A stretch of DNA of 64,000 nucleotides from Pinus tabuliformis (GCA_031772625.1 CM062820.1:1075145369-1075209368); one strand, 5' to 3'; positions 11,391-24,006 are shown, counted from the first letter of the stretch. Translations and numbers: made by a program. Notes: generated by a model from the sequence alone, not told the origin.

Positions 11391-12817
11391 TGATCCAAAA
11401 TGGATCTAGAATAGACTTCTAATTCTAAATTGTTCGTCACAGAGGAAAATGAAAGTCTAGGGCTACTCTTGGAAATAGTCCCATTGCGTAGATCTTTTCA
11501 CTCTGAATCTACTGTAATTTGAATGGGCTAAAATGGACTTCGGATGAAGTTATTGCAGAAAGAAGGCTGGATTTGTCCTTTGAAAAGGAGGCATTTCTTC
11601 TAAAAATGGCATAAAAGGCTCCTTAAGGAAATCACATCACAAATGTGCAAAGGGGCAGACATAGACCCAAGGCCAGACGGACCCCCGATCAGTGATCTCC
11701 GACTTATTACATCAGAGGTAGGCTGCATGTGATATCGGGACCCTGGGTAGAGCTAATTGTGATATGTGATGATTGGTGTCGGCGATCGGTGATTAGAGGA
11801 GATAGCACTAAGGGCCATGCAACATGCGATTAGCGATTGCGATTGTGATCGGCCAATCAAAGGATCGACAATCATCACAATCAAAGGGAAAACCCTCGAG
11901 GCAGTTGTGACAATGATATTGCGATATGCCGAAATATCGATGGGGCCGACAATGATACGCCAATACTAGCAATCGGCGATCGGATCGCAGAAATATAAAG
12001 GGCCGTTGACATAGCAAGATTGCGATTAGCGATTAGGGAATAGACCCGATAGAGTTTATGGACGTGATTTCATAAGTTTTGAAATCCAAATTTTTGGATT
12101 TTTTGTGTATTATTCGAGTATTGGGTTTTTTGGCCTACGCCATGCGATAGCGATATGCGATGAAGCGCAGACCCGAAAGGGATTATAGATGTGACTGTAT
12201 ATCAGTTGAAGTCCGGATTTCGTGCCTGATAGTGTATTTCTGGTATATCTCTGTGTATTGGGATTTCGTTCCGTTTTCGGGTTTTCGCCTGAAGGAAGGC
12301 CCCGATTCCTTTGTAACTACCCCTGATCATTGTGCCATGCTGCAAGCGGGCTTTTTGTAACAATGATGCATTTGTAATGCGCAGAGCAGAGCCAAAAAGC
12401 CAGAAGGCAGAGGGCCAACCGATGAGACAGAGGAATGATCATGCACAAAGAAATGGACTGGAAACCACAGAGCCGAAAGGAGGCCTCACAAAAGCTAGAG
12501 AGCACAATTAAGAGGCAGCACAGAGATTGCTGAAGGTCTCTAGAAGGTTTCTAGGGGGCGCTTGGAATTCGAGTGAACCTTTGATGCACGTAGAGGCCGA
12601 GAGAAGTTCATGAGAGCCAGAGCTAGAGCCAAAGAGCCAGAGCCAGAGCCAGAGCCAAGAGCCAGAGCCAGAGCCAGAGCTAAGAGCAAGAGCGAGAGCT
12701 AGAGAGCTCACAACAAAATTCTAAGAGCCATGGAGCTGTAGTGAAGCTATAGAACAACAAAGAGATCCAATGATCCAACTATTGTTGGTGTCCAGAGTGT
12801 GCTGAAGATAGAAGAAG
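11391..12817 (+). repeat. 3' LTR of level 2, first segment
   Basis: Matches 6927-8354 of the 5' LTR, including the hexamer tract at about 12610-12705. It ends at the target site AGAAG (12813-12817) of the Copia 2 insertion. Confidence 0.92.
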
Positions 12818-13870
12818 TGTTAAAATTGGTAACTAGGGAAAAACTTCATGTGGGTCATCTTATTCATGGCTAATAATATTTTTATTAGATTCCTCTCGTC
12901 GAGAGGTGTAGGATTGATATAAAGATGATCCAATTCCGATAAGTATTCATGGAGATATGAATTTATTTTGATTCTGGAATTATTATCAAGCCGACCTACA
13001 ACTCATGTAGGCTCAGAAGCCCAACAGTCGCATCTATTCACCCACCAACATTGTGTATAAATATAAGATGACTTTTCCTCATTTGGACTCACTCATCTCA
13101 TCACATCTCTCTCTCTCTACTGCGCAGATATGAGTCTCTTCTCTACTGTGCTGAAATGGGTCTCTCTCTCTCACACATGTGAAGCCGGAAGCTGTTGAAT
13201 TTGAAGCTACAACTGCAGAAGTAAAGATTGACTTGCGTGGCCTAGAAGATCTCCTCTTTGGAACTGCGCTGTAGGTTCATCTGAAACTCCTTTGAAAGCC
13301 GCAACTTTTGGTGGTGGAATGAAGTCAATCCGATGAACGGTTTGCAAGATATCGACTGCCCTAGTTTGAAGCTGGAAACTGCTGAAACTGAAGCTGCAAC
13401 TGCAGAAGTAAATATTGACTTGCGTGGCCTAGAAGATCTCCTCATCTGAACTGCGCTGTAGGTTCATCTGAACCTCCTCTGGAAGCCGAAACTTTTGGTG
13501 GTGGAATGAAGTCAATCCGACTGTCGGTTTGTGAGATATGGTCTGCCCTAGTTTGATAATGAAGCCGCTAATGCTGATGCTACTGATCTAGGGTTTGCTA
13601 CTGCTGATATGAATCAGATTTATTGTACTATTTCTCTCTGCTGAATTATTGAAGATAAAAGAAGATTTGATCAAAGGGTTTCCCCACACATTGTGGGGTT
13701 TGTCCCTGGCTAGCCGCCACATCTTGTGTCTCTTGTCTTGGCTTGTTTTCTGTCGATCGTTTAATGTTCTATCTACACTTTACTTTATGTACATGTGATT
13801 GCTAATCGGTGGAATATAATAAGAAAAAGAAGTAAACTGTTATAAGCATAGAACATACCATAACTTAACA
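12818..13870 (+). repeat. 5' LTR of Copia 2, with internal duplication
   Basis: TGTT to AACA ends. Inside is an imperfect direct duplication with a period of about 187 bp (about 13181-13367 and 13368-13552), each unit containing TTGCGTGGCCTAGAAGATCTCC and the GTGGTGGAATGAAGTCAATCC phrase. The short CT repeat at about 13105-13170 follows a TATA-like TATAAATATAAGA near 13053, a plausible transcription start region. Confidence 0.92.
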
Positions 13871-13959
13871 TGGTATCAGAGCTGAGGTGAAGACAAAGCC
13901 CGAGCAAGAGTAAGAGAAATCATCGAAGAGAATATTGGCAAGGCTATCCTAAAAGAACT

Positions 13960-14905
13960 ATGGAGTCCTCAACACTCTTTCCTGCTGAAGACAAGCTCCG
14001 TGAGAAAGCTGACTATCATGGATGGAAGATGTCTATCGATCTAACACTTGAGAATCAAGGAGTGTTGGATCATGTGAGAGGCAATATTGTTGAGCCTCCA
14101 TCAAATGCATCCGCTGCTGCCTGGAACAAATGAAAAAATGGAAAAGTCAAAATAATAGAAGATCATCCGGGACTCTGCCGACAAGCACTTGGTGGCCTAC
14201 ATCTCTGAACTAAACACCTCCAAGGAAATCTATGATAGACTGGTGAGTTTATTTAAAGTTAATGATGCAAATCAAGTTTTGTTTCTTAGAAATAAGCCGA
14301 GGGAAATCAAGAAGGGTAAAGATGAAAGTATGCAAACATACTTCTTAAGAATCACCGAGATCAAGAACGATCTCCTATCTATTGGGGAAACTATTACTGA
14401 CAGAGAAATGGCACTCAAAACTCCTGGAGGATTGCCATTTGAATGGTATGTGTTCAGGACTACTCTTTTGAACTATAATGTAATTCCTGGTTACGAGGAA
14501 TTAATGGCTAGATGCATTAAAAAAGAAACAAGGGAAGAAGTGCAAGAAATGCCCATGCCTAAAGGTCCTCCTACTGCCTTTTCTTCTCATGCAAAGAAAA
14601 GAAATAATTCCGGGACTAAATCAAAAGGAAAGGTTGGACCTAAGGCTATAAGAAAATGACGATGTTACATTTGCGATAAAGCAAGTCACTATGTATGAGA
14701 TCATGAGCATCATGATGAATGAGATCATGGACATAAAGGGCAACATGAGATCATGGACATATAGGATAACATGATGATGATGCACACTAGTTTGAGCAGT
14801 ATTATGATGGATAAAATCATGGACATGGGCAGCATGATGATAATCATGATTAGAGAAGCATGGTACAATATGTAGTGGTGCAACACGAAATCCCTCTAAT
14901 GGCAA
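13960..14905 (+). pseudogene. Copia 2 gag with His/Asp-rich tail
   Basis: Starts at ATG 13960 (MESSTLFPAEDKLREKADYHGWK), a typical Copia gag N-terminus. A stop and frameshift near 14130 lead into the frame of 14189-14659, which carries the retrotransposon gag helix region (SLFKVNDANQVLFLRNK). A stop near 14657 precedes the zinc knuckle remnant CYICDKASHYV. The next 200 bp repeat GATCATGGACAT-type units and encode a His, Asp and Met rich stretch in two frames. This tail between knuckle and protease is unusual in length and composition and is now broken by stops. No protease signature is visible before 15000. Confidence 0.85.
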
Positions 14906-15184
14906 TCAAAGGAATGACAAATTCAACAACAAAGGTAAGAGGAGAGCTGGGAATCAAGGAAGAGGACAAGCATTCAAGAAGGCTAGAAATTCTAGGATGT
15001 ATTAAATGCACCTGACCTCAAAAGGAACCTAGTGTCCATCTTGGAAATGGAAGACAGAGGCTACAAGGTAACCTTCAGCAATGGCAAGGTATGTATATGG
15101 AAAAATAATGTTAAATATGCCTTTACTCTTGGGTTTAGTGTTGATTCATTATATCAGGTCGATGGAAGTCCGCTAGGTGTCATG

Positions 15185-16102
15185 CCTTGTGACACAACTC
15201 TTTAGTCCGAACTTTGGCATCAGAGGTTTTCCCACCTTCATTACAAAGCTCTACCCGATGTAAGACAGATGGTAACATGGATGCCCGAATTCCAAGTAGA
15301 GAAAGAAGGTGTATGTCCGGGATGTGCCAAAGGAAAGCTCAAAAGGGGACCATTCCCCTCAAGCCAAAGCAAGACCTCCAATATATTACAATTTGTTTAC
15401 TCAGGCATACTTGAGGTTGGAATTAAGAGGGAGACTACTGCACCACATACTCTTGAGCAGAATGGTGTGGTGGGAAGGAAGAACCACACGATGATGGAAG
15501 CTGTCCGGGCCATGCTACATGATCAAAGTCTTCCTAAGTTTCTATGGGCTGAAGCTACAAACACTGCCGTGTATGTACAAAATCGATGCCCTCATCAAGC
15601 ATTGGGTTCCAAGACTCCTGAAGAAAAATTCACTGGTAAGAAACCTGATGTTTCTCATTTTAAAATTTTTGGAAGCCCTGTATACTTTCATGTGCCGAAA
15701 GAGAAAAGAAATAAATTGGGAGCATCTGGAAAGAAGGGAATTTTCGTGGGCTATGGTGAAAGTACTAAAGGCTATAGAATCTATGTAGCCGGTCAAAGGG
15801 AAGTCATAATTAGTCATGATGTCACCTTTGATGAAGATATGGCTCTCAGCAAGGTGATCAATCTTTCGACTTTGAGGAGCTCTCAAGAAGTCGACACCAG
15901 GGAATCGAAAGAAAAGGATGATGAATCAATGCCTGATGTAGAAGAACCCATGGATTTGATTGATCCTCCTCCATATGAGCCTTCCTCTTCTAGGAAGAGG
16001 CCTTCATGGCTTAGGGGATACTTGATGATGCTGAAGGACATGCTGCACGTTGAGGAACCTTCCATCAAAGTAAGAAACTTAACAGGTATCAAGGATACCT
16101 GA
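15185..16102 (+). pseudogene. Copia 2 integrase remnant, catalytic core deleted
   Basis: The pre-integrase motif LWHQRFSHLHYKAL and zinc-site residues CPGCAKGK are present. After SNILQFVYSGILEVGI the sequence jumps directly to KRETTAPHTLEQNG, so the stretch that normally holds the two catalytic aspartates is missing while the frame stays open. The catalytic glutamate in the NGVVERKN motif is glycine here (NGVVGRKN). All three DDE residues are therefore gone. The C-terminal integrase region (KRNKLGASGKKGIFVGYGE) is well preserved to 16102. Confidence 0.9.
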
Positions 16103-16259
16103 CCATCATGAGCACGATCATACAAAATGAACCTACATCATTCTCAGATGTCATCAAGCTTTAACTATGGAAGGATGCTATGACCATAAAATATGAGTCT
16201 ATTATGGAGAATGATGTCTGGGAAGTAGTTCCCAGACACTGGACAAGACAATTGTTACT

Positions 16260-17674
16260 TCAAAATGGCTTTACAAGATAAAGCATGCAGCAAATGGAAG
16301 CACGGAAAAGTATAAGGCTCGTTTTGTTGCTCGAGGTTTCTCCCAAAAGGAAGGTATGGACTATGATGAGATATTTGCACCTGTTGCCAGATATACGACC
16401 ATCCACTCGATCATAGCCCTTGCTGCTTCACAAGGATGGAACCTACATCAGATGGATGTCAAGACTGCATTCTTGCATGGCTCAATCAAAGAAGAGGTCT
16501 ACGTGGAGCAACCCGAAGGACTTGAGATTTATGATCAAAAATCTCATGTATGCAGGTTGACGAAAGCTCTCTATGGGCTGAAGCAAGCACCCCGAGCATG
16601 GTATGAGAAGATCGATAGCTACTTGATGAAGCTGGGATTCACTAGGAGTGAAGCCGATCCTAACCTTTACTTTAAGGTTGAAGATGACAAGCCTCTCATA
16701 CTGGTGTTGTATGTGGATGACCTCTTTCTAACAGGTGCAGACCCTCTCATTCACAAATGTAAGAGGGAGCTGACCTCTGAATTTGAAATGAAAGACCTAG
16801 GACTGATGCACTACTTCCTAGGACTTGAAGTGTGGCAAAAGCCAGGAGAAATTTACCTATCTCAAGGAAAATATGTGGTGAAGATATTGGAAAGATTCGG
16901 AATGGTCGACTGCAAGCCTGTAACTACTCCGATGTAGATTGACTTCAAGAAGTTAAGCGGTAGTGCTGCTGGACCTGTTTTACGAAATGCTACCGAGTAT
17001 CGGCAACTCCTCGGAGCATTAATGTTCTTAGTGAACTCCCGTCCAGATATATGCTTTGTAGTCAACACGTTGAGCCAGCATATGGTTGAACCCCACCACA
17101 TACACTGGATTGGTGCCAAGAATCTGCTGAGATATCTTCGTGGCACTATCACTTATGGGTTAAGATACATTGCCAGAGATGTGAGATTATTTGGATACAC
17201 AGATGCTGACTGGGTAGGCAATGTGGAGGACCGTAAGAGCACTTCCGGGTGTTGTTTCTCCTTGGGATATGCTTCGATATCCTGGATGAGCAAGAAACAA
17301 AAGTCGGTGGCTTTGAGCATCGTCGAAGCAGAGTATATTGCTGCTAGCATGGCTTCTTGTGAGGCAGTTTGGTTGCGAAAGATCTTCAGTGAGTTGTTTG
17401 GATTCACATTGGATACCACTGTGATCCTTTGTGACAACCAAAGTGGGATTCGTTTGTCAGAGAATCCCGTATTCCATGATCACTCCAAGCATATTGATAT
17501 CAGATACCATTATATTCGAGATATGGTGCAACGGGGAGCTATAAGGCTCCATCATATTGGTACAGATGAACAGGTCACCGACATTCTGACAAAACCCCTT
17601 GGGAAAGTAAAATTTCTGACTTTCCGTGAACAACTTGGAGTTGTTCAAAGACCCTCCAATGAGGGTCATGTATG
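16260..17674 (+). pseudogene. Copia 2 reverse transcriptase and RNase H
   Basis: RT is preserved from KARFVARGFSQKEGMDY through LHQMDVKTAFLHG (first catalytic Asp) and LYVDDLFLTG (YVDD) to CKPVTTPM. A single stop at about 16935 separates it from the connection and RNase H (YTDADWVGNVEDRKSTSG, EAEYIAASMA, DNQSGIRLSENPVFH, DILTKPLGKVKF), which end at 17674. Compared with Copia 1 this region is much less decayed, which fits a younger insertion. Confidence 0.92.
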
Positions 17675-17675
17675 A

Positions 17676-18487
17676 TGCATTGAGCTCTGAGAGCTCCAGG
17701 GGAGTGCGGGGTGCTTCTTGGAGCAGCATATGACCACAGGATTATTCACTATCCCCTGGTGGTATACATGTACACCCCGTGGCGACATTGTAGCAGGATT
17801 GATGTGTTCTCCTATGAGGATAGGATTGATTAGTTCTCCTGTCGAGGCATCCTACCCATGTAGTCTGGGACTCATGGGAAGTACCTCTCATCTAATCAAT
17901 GAGCAGGGAAATGAAGTTAGGGACCATAGTAGTACCGATGGACGCATCGTTGTAACTACCGTACTCCCTATGCTAGGATGACCTCCATTGATCTGGGATC
18001 AATGATACTGGTCTGGGACCAGTGGTAGGAGTTGTACAATACTATGACGCTGACTTCGGGTCGGTTGAGACTGGCCTGGGATCAGTGGTACATACTCTGA
18101 GACTGACTTTGAGTCAGTGGAGGATGATATTGGTCTGGGACCATTGGAGTTGTACCCACTATGACGCTGACTTTGGGTTGGTTGAGACTGGTTTGGGACC
18201 AATGGTACATACTCTGATACTGACTTTGAGTCAGTATGATACATCCTCGATCATTTCTTCTTCTTCATAATTCGGACAAAAGCAGAGTAGAATAGAACAA
18301 TGCAAGAGCAGAGCAGAACAGAACAAAACAATACAGATCAGTGCAGGGCAGAACAAGACAAAGCAGAACAGGCAAAATAGAGCAGAGCAAGGCAAGGGTC
18401 AGGCTGTACAAGGCAGTGCATTTGATGGATGAATAGCAACGACCGATAGACAGATTGCAGATGAAGTTCTCCATGGTTGAGAGGGAG
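17676..18487 (+). other. Copia 2 3' untranslated region with tandem repeats
   Basis: About 800 bp between RNase H and the 3' LTR, long for a Copia element. It holds a duplicated unit of about 120 bp (about 18004-18124 and 18125-18240) with small palindromes such as TGGTCTGGGACCA. A purine-rich tract of CAGAACAGAG-like units follows at about 18285-18420. The polypurine tract lies just before 18488. Confidence 0.8.
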
Positions 18488-19538
18488 TGTTAAAATTGGC
18501 AACCAGGGCAAAACTTCATGTGGGTCATCTTATTCATGGCTAATAATATTTATTAGATTCCTCTCGTCGAGAGGTGTAGTATTGATATAAAGATCATCCA
18601 ATTCCGATAAGTATTCATGGAGATATGAATTTATTTTGATTATGGAATTATTATCAAGCTGACCTACAACTCATGTAGGCTCAGAAGCCCAACAGTCGCA
18701 TCTATTCACCCACCAACGTTGTGTATAAATATAAGAGGACTTTTCCTCATTTGGACTCACTCATCTCATCACATCTCTCTCTCTCTACTGCGTAGATATG
18801 AGTCTCTTCTCTACTGCGCTGAAATGGGTCTCTCTCTCTCACACATGTGAAGCCGGAAGCTGTTGAATTTGAAGCTGCAACTGCAGAAGTAAAGATTGAA
18901 TTGCGTGGCCTAGAAGATCTCCTCTTTGGAACTGCGCTGTAGGTTCATTTGAACCTCCTTTGAAAGCCACAACTTTTGGTGGTGGAATGAAGTCAATCCG
19001 TCAAACGGTTTGCAAGATATCGACTGCCCTAGTTTGAAGCCGGAAACTGCTGAAACTGAAGCTGCAACTGTAGAAGTAAAGATTGACTTGCGTGGCCTAG
19101 AAGATCTCCTCATCTGAACTGCGCTGTAGGTTCATCTGAGCCTCCTCGGGAAGCCGAAACTTTTGGTGGTGGAATGAAGTCAATCCGACTACCGGTTTGT
19201 GAGATATGGTCCGCCCTAGTTTGATAATGAAGCCGCTAATGCTGATGCTACTGATCTAGGGTTTGCTACTGCTGATATGAATCAGATTTATTGTACTATT
19301 TCTCTCTGCTGAATTATTGAAGATAAAAGAAGATTTGATCAAAGGGTTTCCCCACACATTGTGGGGTTTGTCCCTGGCTAGTCGCCACATCTTGTGTCTC
19401 TTGTCTTGGCTTGTTTTCTGTCGATCGTTTAATGTTCTATCTGCACTTTACTTTATGTACATGTGATTGCTAATCGGTGGAATATAATAAGAAAAAGAAG
19501 TAAACTGTTATAAGCATAGAACATACCTTAACTTAACA
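18488..19538 (+). repeat. 3' LTR of Copia 2
   Basis: Nearly identical to 12818-13870, including the internal 187-bp duplication. It is followed by the target duplication AAAAG and then by level 2 LTR sequence (GCATTCCAGAGACAG). Confidence 0.95.
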
Positions 19539-19543
19539 AAAAG

Positions 19544-19607
19544 GCATTCCAGAGACAGTTAAGAGGATTCTGAGGGAGTTGGTGCAAGCTAAAGCAAGAT
19601 CGCTCAG
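19544..19607 (+). repeat. 3' LTR of level 2, second segment
   Basis: 64 bp of level 2 LTR between the two level 3 insertions, matching about 8365-8428 of the 5' LTR. It ends at the gypsy target site CTCAG (19603-19607). Confidence 0.9.
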
Positions 19608-20959
19608 TGATATGAAATGACCCCTAGGTGACCTCAGGAAATTAATGAAGGTATTATAGACTCATGTGCTAGTGTGTGTGTCTATGTTATCTTAGGCAAC
19701 AAATCGATAAGATTGAAAAATACACAAACACTTGAAACAATAAGAGATCACAGTAAGCAAACACAAACACAACAAGATTTAATAAGGAGTTCACGCAATC
19801 CTCCTGGGCTACGTCTCCTAGTCTAGCCTTCAGTGGTGGCCTTTTTATTATGTCTTTGAAACAGAGTCTTACAATAAGGAGCTCAATCTGAGTCTCACTT
19901 GACAGAGGATTATCAGTAGGATGGAACCTGAAATTCCCAAGTCCTTAGAGTTCACAGACTCCCCTTACCAAAGTTCGACCTCAATTGGTCTCTGTCTGCT
20001 TGATGCTTCTCTTACTTTGATGGTTAGCTCGACTTCTCTCTTCTCTACAATTTTGCCTCTCTTTCTATGTCTCTTGGCCTTCGACTTCTTCACTGCTTCA
20101 TTGCTTCACTGCTTCTGTCAGCTCGTGGCTTTAAAGCCGGTTCGTTCCTCCGACTGTTCATTTCTGCTTCCTAGCTCTCTGGATCGCCTGCCTCTGTCCA
20201 CTAAGACTCCTCTGCCCTGCGTAATCATCACTGTGTAATGCTTCGCAGAGAGGTGGCCACCTGTCTCTTTGTGAACTGAGTGTCAATTCTTCTTGAATGG
20301 TCATTTTTTCTGTTATTTTCTAGATGCCTGTGAAACGAATCCTTCTGTCGACTCATTAGTCAAATCAGACTTCAAATTTTATGTGCTGCAGTTTATTTCT
20401 CCCTCGAGTCCAGTCATCCATCGGGTTGAACCTCTGCTGTTGATCTAGAGCCCCCAGATCCCACGGTCTTCACTTATATCGCACGATTGAGTTGCACGAC
20501 CATTACTGCACAATGTAAGCGTTTTTTCTCTTTCCTTCGCCGGACATGTGTCACTCGGTGTATGGAATCGCTTGATCCTCGGCCAAACCCACTTACCGCT
20601 TGAGATGCCTTCGATATTTTGTCGGTTTTGAGCGTGGGACCTGCCTTGTCAGTTTTAGCGCTTTCCCATGGTTTTCTGGTTTCCCTTGTGACCGAGTGCT
20701 CGGGGCTTTTCCTTTGCGCTAATTGCGTATCAGAAACAACCTCCATTTCTGGATCTGAGCTTCCCAATTGCCATTTTTGCGCCATGCGCGGTCTCCATGG
20801 GCCAACGGTCAGTGCTCTTTGACCGAAGGTCCTCTTTGTTCCGTGCTGGCTGCAACTTACCATTATTTAGAGGTTATTTCTAATAGCTATAAGATTTTCT
20901 TGAATTCTGTCATTCATTCTAAACAATCATGGAATTGTTTGAGGATCCAATTCAGATCA
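19608..20959 (-). repeat. 3' LTR of gypsy element (left on plus strand)
   Basis: Begins TGATATGAAATGACCCCTAGG and ends GGATCCAATTCAGATCA. The right copy is 25637-26985. Small open frames inside have no family match. Confidence 0.93.
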
Positions 20960-20994
20960 TGGTCTTCCCACTGAAAAAAATCTTTTGGACCACC

Positions 20995-23952
20995 AAAAGT
21001 TGGGTTTCAAGCATCGACTAAGGGAGGATACAACTTTCTCACATGTCCAATCTCTATCCATTTTTCACTGCTTGGCTTTGAATCCCTGAGCCCAATTTTG
21101 AGGTACTCAACATCTCCCCTGTGTGTCATTCTCACCTTCCTGTCTAGAACTACATCTTCTTGCAATTCATTAAGATATTCAGGTAACATGTCATCAATAG
21201 AAGGCAATTGAATCTGCTCTTCAGGATCTTCAATTAACGAAGGTTCAAATAGTCTCAAGCTGTCTGCATTAATGACTGAGTAGATGTCCATATAAGCTGG
21301 CAAATCAAGGTGAAAAGCATTCTCGCCAATTTTCTCAAGGATCTTGAAAGGTCGATACCTTATTGGTTTTAGCTTTTTACCTTCACCTTGCATTCTGTCT
21401 TTGCTGATATACAGCTAGACTTGATCACCAACTTGGAAACTATGCTCCATCCGACGCGTGTCATGCCTTGCCTTGTATTTGGTCTGGCTCTTTTCCAGCT
21501 GTTCCTGTACTGCCTGATGTATCTCTTGGATTTGTTCAATGAACTTAGTTGCCTTATCCACATCGCTGTGTCCCCCAACTGCTGTGTCCTTACCAAAGAC
21601 AAAATCCAAGGGAGACCTTGGTGTGAACCCAAAACAGGTCTCAAAAGGAGATCTCTGTGTGGAAGAATGTCTGGCTCAGTTGTAGGCATGCTGCACATAA
21701 CACAAATGTTCATCCCAAAGCTTGGGATGCTTGTTGCAATATACCCTAAGCAACTAGATCACCGTCCTGTTGACTACTTCTGTCTGGACATTGGTTTGTG
21801 GATGGAAAGCTATGCTTTTCTTCAGTTTGGTGTCCATCAGTTCCCATAGACCTGACCAAAACTTCCCCACAAATCGGGTGTCTCGATCAGATATAACGGA
21901 AGTGGGTAATCCAAAATGAACCCATACATGCTGAAAGAATAAGTTTGTAGTTTGTTCAGCTGTAATTTGTTTATTACAAGGTATCAAAATAGACATTTGG
22001 CTAAACCTATCAACAACAACATACAGATAATCATGACCTTTCCTAGATTTAGGCAGTCCTCCAACAAAGTCCATGGAAACACTTTCCCAAGGATGAGAAG
22101 GAACTGAGAATGGAGTGTACAAACCTAGTTTCCTATTGTTGGGGTTGCTTTTAGCACACATAGTACACCCTCTTACATATCTAGAAACTGTCTCGTTCAT
22201 TTTTGGCCAATAGCAAAATCTTTGCAGCTGTGCAACTATTTTACTTACCCCAAAGCGACCTGATATTAGAGAAGTGTGTGCCTCTCGTATTATCTTTACT
22301 CTTTCAGTTTGTGGAATGCATAGCTTCCCATAATGCTACAAGAGTTGGTCCTTAATGTGATAATCCAATTCTTCTATTCGTTTTGCTTGACTTAAAGTTG
22401 CATATACATCTTTAAAGTCCATATCTTGAGCATATTGTTTAATGTAGCTCTCATGCAAGACTGAGTTATGCTTAAGTATAGTAGATGCATTTATAATAGG
22501 TCTAGATAACATATCTGCAGCGTTATTGTGTATGCCCTTTTTATATCTGATGACTAAATGAAACTGTTGTAGAAAACCCATCCATGTATAGTGTCTTGAT
22601 TGCTACAACTTAGTTTGGGAGTGTAGATATTGAAGTGGTTGATGATCAGTATGTATAACTGTCTCTTTGCCCATTAAGTAATGTTTCCACTTTTTCACAC
22701 TCTGTACTAATGCATATAATTCTTTATCATATGTGGGATAGTTAACTACTGTAGAATTAAATGTCTCAGAATGATAACATATGGGTTTACCGTGCTGTAT
22801 CAACTCTGCTCCCATGGCATAGTCACTATCATCCATTTGGATCTCAAATGGTCTTTGAAGATTAGGCAGTGCTAATACTGGTGCTGTACTAATCTTTTCT
22901 TTCAAGGTGTCGAAGGCTTTCTTATGTTTGCCTCCCCACTGAAACACCTTGTTCAATCTTGTTAAAGCATGTAAGGGAGCTGCAATTAAGGAAAAGTTAG
23001 AAATGAACTTTCTCCAATATTGTGCTACTCTTAAGAAGCTCCTAACTTCTATAGCAGATTTGGGTTTAGGCTAGTCTACAGTGACTGCTACCTTAGAGGG
23101 TTCTATCTTCAATTCACCATCCCCTACTATATGTCCCAAATAATTCAAATATGTTTTGCCAAATTCACATTTTGAGAGTTTAACATAAAGTTTTTCTCTT
23201 TTCAAAACATCTAGTGTTTGCTTAACATGCTTTAAGTGTTCTTCCCACGTTTTGCTAAATATAAGAATGTCATCCAGATATACAATAACAAAATCATCAA
23301 GAAAAGGTCTGAGTACATCATTCATTATTCTCATGAAAGTAGTAGGAGCATTAGTTAAGCCAAAAGGCATAACTAGCCACTCATACAATCCCTACTTTGT
23401 TTTGGAAGAAGCCTTCCATGCATCCTATTCTGCAACTTTGACTTGATGATATCTACTATGCAAGTTTAACTTGGAAAAATAAAGAACTTCTTTCAATTGA
23501 TCTAATAGATCATCTATGCGAGGAAGGGGATAATGATTTTTGATTGTTATCTTATTCAGTGCTCGGTAATCAATGCACATTCTCCACGAGCCATCTTTCT
23601 TTCTCACCAAAATGATTGGAGATCCACATGGTGATGTGCTAGGTCTGATGAACCCCTTCTTGAGCAACTCTTGCACCTGCTTCTTGATTTCTACATTCTC
23701 TAAAGCGGACAACCTGTATATTCCAATGTTAGGAAATGGAGCATATTGCTGCAAATTAATATCATGCACTATTTCCTTTTTGGGTGGCAGACCTTTAGGT
23801 TCTTGAAACAAGATATCATACTTTGAAACAAATTTTTCTAAATCAGCTTGCTGTTTAGCATCACAACCCTCAAATACATTGGCTTTATCAAGTTTCTTTT
23901 CCTTTACAACCATCAATAAAAATTGTTTGCATGAATTTACAATTCGTTTCAT
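20995..23952 (-). pseudogene. Gypsy pol: RT, RNase H, integrase, chromodomain-like tail
   Basis: Reading leftward: RT starts near 23950 and shows [18 protein letters not shown], then a stop near 23425, then [14 protein letters not shown] and the catalytic YLDDILIF near 23265. RNase H (PFEIQMDDSDYAMGAELIQHG, HTDHQPLQYL) follows at 22956-22603. The integrase zinc domain and core (CTMCAKSNP, SMDFVGGLPKSRKGHDYL, SDRDTRFVGKFW) lie at 22200-21754. The tail (LDRKVRMTHRGDVEYLKIG to GHVRKLYPPLV near 21015) resembles the chromodomain of plant chromoviruses but lacks part of the aromatic cage (ESEATW-type motif replaced by SSEKW). Stops near 23425, 23068, 22600, 22333, 21752 and 21415 inactivate it. Confidence 0.93.
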
Positions 23953-24006
23953 CTGCCCTGAGTTTATGAGAGTATAATTATTCTTGAGCTTATGAGCTCT
24001 TACAAA

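Larger units (their letters stand above)
12818..19538 (+). mobile_element. Level 3a: Ty1/Copia element 2
   Basis: The LTRs are 12818-13870 (1053 bp) and 18488-19538 (1051 bp), both TGTTAAAATTGG to ACTTAACA. The primer-binding site TGGTATCAGAGC (13871-13882) follows the 5' LTR directly and the polypurine tract GGTTGAGAGGGAG precedes 18488. Target duplications are AGAAG (12813-12817) and AAAAG (19539-19543), with one difference. The order gag, integrase, RT, RNase H gives Copia. The integrase core is largely deleted and the frames are broken, so the element is dead. It lies inside the 3' LTR of level 2 and is therefore younger than it. Confidence 0.95.
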
